A DNA stretch of 64,000 nt from Desulfofustis limnaeus. Lineage in GTDB: Bacteria; Desulfobacterota; Desulfobulbia; Desulfobulbales; Desulfocapsaceae. Location of the stretch: assembly GCF_023169885.1 (NCBI RefSeq), contig NZ_AP025516.1, forward strand, positions 2,014,501 through 2,078,500, read 5' to 3'. Each line of letters begins with the position of its first letter. Within the stretch, counting starts at the first letter, position 1. A program made the translations under genes and the position numbers. Positions 58,745 through 64,000 of the stretch are shown here, piece after piece. The notes beneath the pieces are model-generated. The model was not told the origin of the DNA. It worked only from the letters and a program-made list of their open reading frames with translations, and ran no database searches.

Positions 58745-58984
58745 TTACGGCTTGCTTTTCTTGCTCTCGTCAAACTCGATCACCGTCGCCTCCTGCGGCA
58801 CACTGCCCGAATCGAATCCGGTGACCACGGGGGGTTCGGGCTTGAGCAGGGATTGCCCGGTCCAGACCCCGAACAGAAACATCCAGAGGAAGATGCAAAA
58901 GCAGACAACGGCAATGCCGCCGATACCGCTGCGCGACACCTCGAATTTTATCTTCGTTGCCTGTCGCCTCTTTCTCTCTGCCAT
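58745..58984 (-). CDS. Small bitopic membrane protein
   Basis: 79 aa: a basic N-terminus (AERKRRQATKIKFEVSR), one membrane helix (GIGGIAVVCFCIFLWMFLFG) and a polar C-terminus outside. Its N-terminal half resembles the anchors of SPOR-domain proteins often found after argS in related bacteria, but no SPOR domain follows. It starts 3 bp after argS. Confidence 0.7.
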   Translation of the reverse strand: MAERKRRQATKIKFEVSRSGIGGIAVVCFCIFLWMFLFGVWTGQSLLKPEPPVVTGFDSGSVPQEATVIEFDESKKSKP

Positions 58985-58987
58985 GGG

Positions 58988-60646
58988 CTACATGGTTTCC
59001 GGAGCGGTCAAGCCGATAATCCGCAACCCGTTACGAAATACGGTCCGCAAGGCCAGCACCAGGCCCAGACGGGCCTGGCTCAACGCCTGGTCGTCACCGA
59101 TGACCCGATGTTTGTTATAATAGCTGTGCAGGCGACCGGCAAGTTCCATCAGGTAAAAAATGACCCGGTGCGGTTCCAGCTCCAACGCCGCCCCCTCGAT
59201 CAGGGCCGGAAAGGCGGCCAACGCCTTGAGCAGCTCGATCTCCTCATCTTCCACCAGCAGAGCCGCGTCGACGGCTCCCGCAGCGGGCGGAGTCAGGCCC
59301 TTTTCAACGGCCTGGCGCAGAATCGAACAGAGCCGGGCATGCCCGTACTGCACGTAGTACACCGGGTTCTCCTGACTCTGGCTGGCCGCCAGATCCAGGT
59401 CGAATTCCAGTTGGCTGTCCGGCTTGCGCATCATGAAGAAGAAGCGGGCGGCATCCGCCCCGACTTCGTCGAGCAACTCGTCGACGGTGACAAACGTCGC
59501 CTTGCGGGTCGACATTTTCACCTGCTTGCCATCCCGCATCAGGGTAACGAACTGGTGCAGGATCACCGTCACCTTCGACACATCGTAACCAAGAGCGGTG
59601 ACACCGGCGAGCACATCCGGCACCGTGGCGATGTGATCGGAGCCGAAGATGTCGATCAGCCAGTCGAAGTCGCGCCTGAACTTTTCCCGGTGGTAGGCGA
59701 TATCCGGCAGTCGGTAGGTGGGCTCACCAGAGCTCTTGATGATCACCCGATCCTTTTCCTGGCCGAAACGGCTGGTGCGAAACCAGGTGGCGCCGTCCTG
59801 ATCGTAAACCAGATCCTTGCCCCGCAACTCGGCGACCACCTCGTCGATCAGTCCATCCTCATACAGGGAACGCTCGTTGAAATAGTTGTCGAAGACGATC
59901 CCCAGACGTGCCAGCGTCGCCGCGATATCCTTGAATATGGCCGCTTCCGCCCGGCGCTGGAAGGGTTCGATGGTGTCGCTGTCCACCAGTCCGTCAGCCA
60001 CCTCGCTCACCAGCTCTCGGGCGATATCGTAGATATATTCGCCCTGATAACCGTCTTCGGGGAAGCTCGCCGGCCGACCGAGCAACTCCAGATAACGGGC
60101 CTGGACCGATTCTCCCAGGACACGCATCTGCCGGCCGGCGTTGTTGTAATAATACTCGCGGTAGACCTGATGGCCGGTCGCTTCCAGCAGACGAGCAATG
60201 GCATCGCCGAGGATGGCCTGGCGGCCGTGCCCGACCGACAGCGGCCCGGTGGGATTGGCGCTGACAAACTCGACCATGACCCGCCGTCCGCCGCCCACCT
60301 GGCTCAGCCCGTAGTTCTCGCCGGCCGCCTCCACCGCCGCCACCATCTGCTGCCAGACGGACCGCTTGATGGTGATGTTGATGAAGCCGGGACCGGCGAT
60401 GGCGATGCCGTCGATCAGCTCCTTCTCCTCCTCCAGCATGGCGACGAAGCGGGTGGCCAGCTCGCGCGGATTGCGTTTTTCCAGTCCGGCCATGATCAGG
60501 GCGATATTGGTGGAAAAATCGCCCTGATTGTCGTGCTTCGGTACTTCCACGGTATAGCGCCCGGTGGCGCCAGCCGACCACAGACCCTGCTCTACGCCAT
60601 CGGTAAAACAGCGGTCCACCAGTTGTTTCAAACGGTTTCGAATCAT
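58988..60646 (-). CDS. argS: Arginyl-tRNA synthetase
   Basis: 552 aa class I synthetase. N-terminal Add-1-type domain (residues 1-110), the HIGH box as SVGHGRQAILGDAIARLLE (Val for Ile), DLDWLIDIFGSDHIA-type middle, KMSTRKATFVTVDELLDEVG and a C-terminal DALR anticodon domain. It overlaps alr by 4 bp (ATGA). Confidence 0.97.
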   Translation of the reverse strand: MIRNRLKQLVDRCFTDGVEQGLWSAGATGRYTVEVPKHDNQGDFSTNIALIMAGLEKRNPRELATRFVAMLEEEKELIDGIAIAGPGFINITIKRSVWQQMVAAVEAAGENYGLSQVGGGRRVMVEFVSANPTGPLSVGHGRQAILGDAIARLLEATGHQVYREYYYNNAGRQMRVLGESVQARYLELLGRPASFPEDGYQGEYIYDIARELVSEVADGLVDSDTIEPFQRRAEAAIFKDIAATLARLGIVFDNYFNERSLYEDGLIDEVVAELRGKDLVYDQDGATWFRTSRFGQEKDRVIIKSSGEPTYRLPDIAYHREKFRRDFDWLIDIFGSDHIATVPDVLAGVTALGYDVSKVTVILHQFVTLMRDGKQVKMSTRKATFVTVDELLDEVGADAARFFFMMRKPDSQLEFDLDLAASQSQENPVYYVQYGHARLCSILRQAVEKGLTPPAAGAVDAALLVEDEEIELLKALAAFPALIEGAALELEPHRVIFYLMELAGRLHSYYNKHRVIGDDQALSQARLGLVLALRTVFRNGLRIIGLTAPETM

Positions 60647-61776
60647 GATAGGGAAGTGAAAAGACGTTCGTTGTTGTTTCCCAGAGCACAGAGAATCTCA
60701 TAGCTGATGGTCTGCCCCCAGCCGGCAAGCTCGTCGGCATCAATCTGCTGATCGCCCTGTCGGCCGAGCAAGACCGCCTCATCGCCGGCCTTCACCCCGG
60801 GGATATCGGTTACGTCGGCCATGCACAAGTTCATGCAGATCCGTCCCCGAATCGGCGCCCGCTGCCCGCCGATCAGCACTGCAGCCCGGTTGGAGAGGCA
60901 CCGGAGATAGCCGTCGCTGTAGCCGACCGGCAATACGGCCAGGCGCGAATCCCGATCCGCATGGTAGGTGTGGCCATAGCTGATCCCCTGCCCGGCCCGC
61001 ACTTCATTCACCTGCAGCACCGAGGTTACCACGCTCATTGCCGGGCGCAACCCCGGCTGTCCCGGCTCGGGCCTGCCGGTCGAGCCTTCCGGGTAATAGC
61101 CGTACAACGCAATACCGGCCCGCACCAACTCACCGTGCGCCTCTGGCCGGTACAACATGCCGCCCGAATTGCACAGCGATCGGACCAGGCCGGGGATACC
61201 GGCAAACGGTTCCACGGCCGCGTTAAATCGACGCTCCACGTCACGGCTACTGGCTGCGTTCTGGTCATCGGCACAGGGATAATGGCTGATCAGGCCGCCA
61301 ATGTCGACAAAGGGCAATTCGGCGCACTGCCGCGCCAGGGACGCCGCCATCTCCGGCGAAAAGCCGAGGCGTGACATGCCGCAGTCAAACTTGAGAAAGA
61401 GCTTCAGTTTGGTCCGCCGCTGCTCGGCTTGCTGAGCCAACAGATGCAGATCGCGGCGGGTGAAGACCACCGGTGTCAGACGGTGCGAGAAATAATAGTC
61501 GACGGCCTCCGGCGAGCATCCGAGAAAAATAAAAATGGTCTCGGAACATCCGGCTTCACGCAGCTTGACCCCTTCAGCGATCTCTGCCACCCCGAAGTCG
61601 TCACAGCCGGCACGCCCAAAGGCGTCGGCGGCCTCAACCAAACCGTGGCCGTAGGCATCGCTCTTGACCATGGCCAGCAGGCGAACGGATTCGGCCAAAC
61701 GGCTTTTCAGCAATCGATAGTTGGCTTCCAGGGTACGGGTGTCGACATGCACCCAATTCCACGATGAAGTCCCCAT
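60643..61776 (-). CDS. alr: Alanine racemase
   Basis: Pyridoxal phosphate enzyme that makes D-alanine for peptidoglycan. 377 aa; PLP Lys38 in MVKSDAYGHGL, the second catalytic Tyr in QGISYGHTYHADRDS, and RICMNLCMADVTDIP. It is first of alr-argS-79aa, with coupling to argS. Confidence 0.96.
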   Translation of the reverse strand: MGTSSWNWVHVDTRTLEANYRLLKSRLAESVRLLAMVKSDAYGHGLVEAADAFGRAGCDDFGVAEIAEGVKLREAGCSETIFIFLGCSPEAVDYYFSHRLTPVVFTRRDLHLLAQQAEQRRTKLKLFLKFDCGMSRLGFSPEMAASLARQCAELPFVDIGGLISHYPCADDQNAASSRDVERRFNAAVEPFAGIPGLVRSLCNSGGMLYRPEAHGELVRAGIALYGYYPEGSTGRPEPGQPGLRPAMSVVTSVLQVNEVRAGQGISYGHTYHADRDSRLAVLPVGYSDGYLRCLSNRAAVLIGGQRAPIRGRICMNLCMADVTDIPGVKAGDEAVLLGRQGDQQIDADELAGWGQTISYEILCALGNNNERLFTSLS

Positions 61777-61780
61777 CTCG

Positions 61781-62239
61781 TTAGTCTCCTTTCCTACTCA
61801 CTCGCAAGGCCTCCCAGGCGAAACGGCTGGAATAGACGAGCGCCGAGCCAACGGCGACACAAATCCCGCCAACCAGCAGCGGGGTCACCTGCAGCCGGCG
61901 CAAAGCAATGCCGAAGACCATCATGGCCAGGACCAACAACCACGTCTTCCAGGAATAAACGGCGCCGATACAGATGGTGCCGGTAAAACCGGCTATCCTG
62001 GCAACCCCGTCCCGGGCCACCCGGTCAAGAATCATCCGTGATTTGATGAGGCCGAGCAGAACGCCCGCTCCAATAAGCCACACATATTCATCGTTTTTCA
62101 ATAAAATTATGCCGCGCACCAGGAGAAATATTCCGGCGCCGCTCCACAACAATGCGGCACACAGGAGATGGACCGTGGGCACGACACCGGGCTTGAAACG
62201 CCGGAGTCCTCCACCTTTGCCTCCGTCCGGGGAGATCAT
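61781..62239 (-). CDS. Conserved membrane protein, unknown function
   Basis: 152 aa with four predicted membrane helices (around residues 22-42, 52-66, 88-112 and 118-140). I do not recognise the family. It lies 4 bp before alr and is probably in the same transcript. A glycine-rich N-terminus (PDGGKGGGLRRFK) is cytoplasmic. Confidence 0.75.
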   Translation of the reverse strand: MISPDGGKGGGLRRFKPGVVPTVHLLCAALLWSGAGIFLLVRGIILLKNDEYVWLIGAGVLLGLIKSRMILDRVARDGVARIAGFTGTICIGAVYSWKTWLLVLAMMVFGIALRRLQVTPLLVGGICVAVGSALVYSSRFAWEALRVSRKGD

Positions 62240-62247
62240 AACGAAAG

Positions 62248-62278
62248 AAGCCCATTCCCCGTGGTGGGGAATGGGCTT
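62248..62278 (-). terminator. Rho-independent terminator of the ferredoxin gene
   Basis: AAGCCCATTCCCC pairs with GGGGAATGGGCTT around a short loop, followed on the minus strand by CTTTCGTT. Confidence 0.85.
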
Positions 62279-62303
62279 AAAGCTGAAACAACGGAGAACG
62301 GTA

Positions 62304-62489
62304 TCAGATTTCCGTCACGGTAATAGCACCTTCCGGGCATACCTCGACGCAGGTCTCGCAACCGAGACACTCGTCGGCTTCAACCGGCTCAGCTTTGCCG
62401 TCAACCATCTCAAAGACCTGGGCAGGACAGGCTGCTACACATTCTTCATCGCCGATACACTTATCTTTGTCTACCACGACCTCAAACAT
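62304..62489 (-). CDS. Ferredoxin with one Asp-ligated cluster (D. africanus Fd III type)
   Basis: 61 aa from ATG 62489 (GGAGG six bases upstream). Cluster I ligands are C11, D14, C17 and C21 (followed later by the crossover Cys): the usual second Cys is Asp, as in Pyrococcus furiosus ferredoxin and D. africanus ferredoxin III. Cluster II is complete: C41, C44, C47, C51. Expect one [4Fe-4S] and one [3Fe-4S]/[4Fe-4S] interconverting cluster. It is monocistronic with its own promoter, leader hairpin and terminator. Confidence 0.92.
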   Translation of the reverse strand: MFEVVVDKDKCIGDEECVAACPAQVFEMVDGKAEPVEADECLGCETCVEVCPEGAITVTEI

Positions 62490-62517
62490 CACACACCTCC
62501 ATAAAGAAATGAAATTA

Positions 62518-62540
62518 GCCAAGCATTACAAATGCTTGGC
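62518..62540 (-). other. Perfect hairpin in the ferredoxin leader
   Basis: GCCAAGCATT and AATGCTTGGC (10 bp, 3-nt loop) lie between the promoter and the ribosome site, about 30 nt before the ATG. It could stabilise the message or attenuate transcription. Confidence 0.6.
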
Positions 62541-62586
62541 CAGACTCAAAACGATACTCTCAGAGCAAGCATTTTGTGTAAATATC

Positions 62587-62615
62587 CAGATAATGTAAGG
62601 CCATTCTTTTGTCAA
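62587..62615 (-). promoter_or_regulatory. Candidate promoter of the ferredoxin gene
   Basis: TTGACA (62615-62610), a 17-bp spacer and TATCTG (62592-62587) on the minus strand. From 62616 to 62893 I see no gene or clear site. Confidence 0.55.
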
Positions 62616-62893
62616 GGAAAAAACCGGCCTACAACGTGTCACCCCGGGCAGATTGGGTTGGACCTGCCCAGAACTCCTCAGACTGTCTCGGTAACAACTT
62701 GTAATGATAGCATATTTATCAAAGCAAACGAAGATGTTGCAGGGCGCAGAAGAGACCTCGAAGCAGCGTGGCGCAGCGCTAGATGCCATCTTTCTCTTGC
62801 ACTACCGGGCAACAGCATTACTATCTGGAGGGAGTCTTGAAATACCGGTTCATGTGGATTAGCCGCTCTTTCTAGCGAGCTACAAGCAAACGA

Positions 62894-63112
62894 TCCGGCG
62901 CAGGGCATCGCTTCCAAACGCTGCTCCTCGGCCCCATCGCCGTCACACCACGGCTGACAGACAGACCATCCATGGTCTGTCTGTCAGGTGCGGACGTCCT
63001 GTCCGCACCCCTCCGGGCCTGTTGCGGTGTAACGGCGGGTCTTCGCGAGACGTTTTCCAGCGTTACCCTGCGCCTCCCTGGTCGCAGATGCGTACCCTTG
63101 AGTCAGCTAAAC
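62894..63112 (+). repeat. Intergenic repeat family 2, copy 2
   Basis: Matches 14016-14234 over its length (CGCTTCCAAACGCTGCTC, CGTCCTGTCCGCA, CGTTTTCCAGCGT). It contains a perfect 14-bp stem GACAGACAGACCAT/ATGGTCTGTCTGTC and a TGCGGAC/GTCCGCA stem. A family 1 repeat begins directly after it. Confidence 0.85.
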
Positions 63113-63249
63113 CGAAAATAATGCCCGTTCGTCCAATCTCATCGTTGCGCAATCGATTTTTATACTAGTGTTATCAAATACATGACTGTAGTGCCGTGTT
63201 CGTGTGCGCCTCGATCGTGAACGAAATCTCGAATTTTTCAAGCTCCCCA
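63113..63249 (-). repeat. Family 1 palindromic repeat, copy I (inverted orientation)
   Basis: Consensus orientation on the minus strand: the end near 63249 reads GGGGAGCTTGAAAAATTCGAG on that strand, and CCAATCTCATCGTTGCGCAATC (shortened: CAATCTCATCGTTGCGCAAT) lies near 63140. The other terminus is degraded and touches the family 2 copy. It ends 55 bp before the next gene. Confidence 0.85.
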
Positions 63250-63304
63250 ATGACAGTCAATCACCATCCACGAATCGACACGATTCCACCCGAGGCAGAT
63301 ACTC

Positions 63305-63658
63305 ATGAAGAAAGAGCGTAAACAGAAGAAAAAAGAGCAGCAGTTGGAAATGCGGGAACGCGCCATGGTCGAGGGCATTCTCGAAGGCAGCCCGGACGGC
63401 GTCGGCGTGGTCGTGGTCCGGCTCGACTGCGGCTGCCGCAAGATGGCGGCGGTGGCGGTCTCGGGAGAGCCGGCCTCGAAGATCATCATGTACCGGGACG
63501 GCGCCGAGAGTATCTGCGACGCGTGCAAGGACGACCAGGGCTCGTTCATGCGGGTGACCGAGCAGTTCATTCACTGGAAAGAGCCGGAACCCGATGCCGC
63601 CGTGAAAGAAAAGATCACCCAGAAAGTGTTCGGGGCCGGCCATCCATCCGTGCATTAA
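63305..63658 (+). CDS. Conserved small protein with CxC and CxxC pairs
   Basis: 117 aa. A Lys/Glu-rich N-terminal helix (KKERKQKKKEQQLEMRERAM) precedes a domain with DCGCRKMAAV and SICDACKDDQG, four Cys that could bind zinc. No function is recognised. Its stop codon overlaps the stop of the convergent cobyrinate synthase-like gene by 4 bp. Confidence 0.75.
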   Translation: MKKERKQKKKEQQLEMRERAMVEGILEGSPDGVGVVVVRLDCGCRKMAAVAVSGEPASKIIMYRDGAESICDACKDDQGSFMRVTEQFIHWKEPEPDAAVKEKITQKVFGAGHPSVH

Positions 63659-64000
63659 CCGCCGACGCTCGGGCCTGTTCCGCTTTTCCCCGGCACAGCG
63701 GGGTCAGCGCCATACCTTCGACTGCGGCAGCGGTTGACGAACCCCTCGGCCCATTGCGGTGTGCCTTCGGCATGGACGTGGGTATAAAGCGCCAGCACAT
63801 TGTTGGCAACCAGGCCGTCACGTCTTCCCAGGAATCCGGTGCCGCGCTCCATACGAAGCACCAGGCTGGACGGATCCCCCTGCCAATCGAGCACCGTCGA
63901 ATAGCGGAACTCGTGACCGCGAACCTCAGTTCCTACCGGGTAGACAGGATTCTCCCCTTCCACGCGGAAGATGGAATAACCATGCGCCTGAGGTTTTGTG
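63655..64000 (-). CDS. cbiA: Cobyrinate a,c-diamide synthase, C-terminal part (continues beyond the window)
   Basis: The frame is open to the window edge, so the start is outside. The visible 114 residues are the end of a class I-like glutamine amidotransferase domain: KPQAHGYSIF, PVYPVGTEVRGHEFRYS (with the conserved His), RDGLVANNVLALYTHVHAEGTPQWA. This pattern is that of CbiA/CobB, which amidates the a and c side chains of cobyrinate in cobalamin synthesis. The related CfbB of coenzyme F430 synthesis is unlikely outside archaea. Confidence 0.82.
   Translation of the reverse strand, partial: TKPQAHGYSIFRVEGENPVYPVGTEVRGHEFRYSTVLDWQGDPSSLVLRMERGTGFLGRRDGLVANNVLALYTHVHAEGTPQWAEGFVNRCRSRRYGADPAVPGKSGTGPSVGG

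Noticed and set aside
62894-63112. Integron attC site or a known small RNA gene
   Set aside because: The stems are suggestive but no integrase, attC consensus ends or matching RNA family could be recognised; called a repeat only.

Overview
The window (about 64 kb, GC-rich apart from AT-rich intergenic repeats) is a chromosomal segment of a Gram-negative bacterium, most likely an anaerobic Desulfobacterota member of the Desulfobulbales type. Evidence: a small ferredoxin with the Cys/Asp ligand pattern of Desulfovibrio africanus ferredoxin III, a multi-FeoA plus FeoB ferrous-iron locus, CarD, a short ArgA-type acetyltransferase, and the order ispE, tRNA-Gln, prs, rplY, pth. The genus is inference. 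Nearly all genes are core housekeeping genes; there is no prophage or resistance island. The accessory DNA consists of a group II intron, two families of dispersed intergenic repeats and a few clusters of unclear role.

Layout. 1-8.1 kb: 3' end of a motA-type stator gene, dnaE, hslVU, xerC. 8.1-15.1 kb: xseB, ispA and dxs (isoprenoid precursors), a UDP-sugar epimerase, class II aldolase, and a tatC broken by a frameshift at a nine-T run. 15.4-18.7 kb: a PilR/PilS-like sigma-54 two-component pair. 18.7-32.3 kb, all minus strand: murA, prmC, prfA, rpmE, rho, coaE, rluD, carD, pth, rplY, prs, tRNA-Gln, ispE, a DUF1844 gene and serA. 32.8-39.7 kb, plus strand: gltX, glnS, then the iron-uptake cluster (three FeoA-domain proteins, a Cys-rich membrane peptide, FeoB). 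39.8-41.7 kb: a group II intron with a maturase lacking an endonuclease domain, lying just behind a terminator-like hairpin. 41.7-52.0 kb, minus strand: argJ, CHAD, ParA and SixA genes, a Cys-rich peptide with a Gate-domain membrane protein, a MORN-repeat lipoprotein, and a DUF4177/M20/YbdK-type group. 52.2-55.6 kb, plus strand: cardiolipin synthase, a metallophosphoesterase, PPK2. 55.6-62.5 kb, minus strand: secA, an acetyltransferase, a small membrane protein, argS, alr, a membrane protein and ferredoxin. 63.3-64 kb: a small Cys-containing protein and the 3' end of a cobyrinate a,c-diamide synthase-like gene.

The most notable non-coding structure is a repeat of about 145 bp (eight full-length or nearly full-length copies plus a half-copy and a collapsed copy). 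Each full copy is an imperfect palindrome over its whole length with matching ends, always intergenic and in either orientation. It resembles ERIC/IRU or MITE elements in architecture. A second repeat family of about 218 bp occurs twice. The most interesting gene cluster is argJ-CHAD-ParA-SixA: CHAD, ParA and SixA overlap stop-to-start, and a PPK2 gene lies 3.8 kb from the CHAD start. Because CHAD domains bind polyphosphate and ParA-type ATPases position cargo, this could be a polyphosphate-granule positioning or processing module; that is inference.
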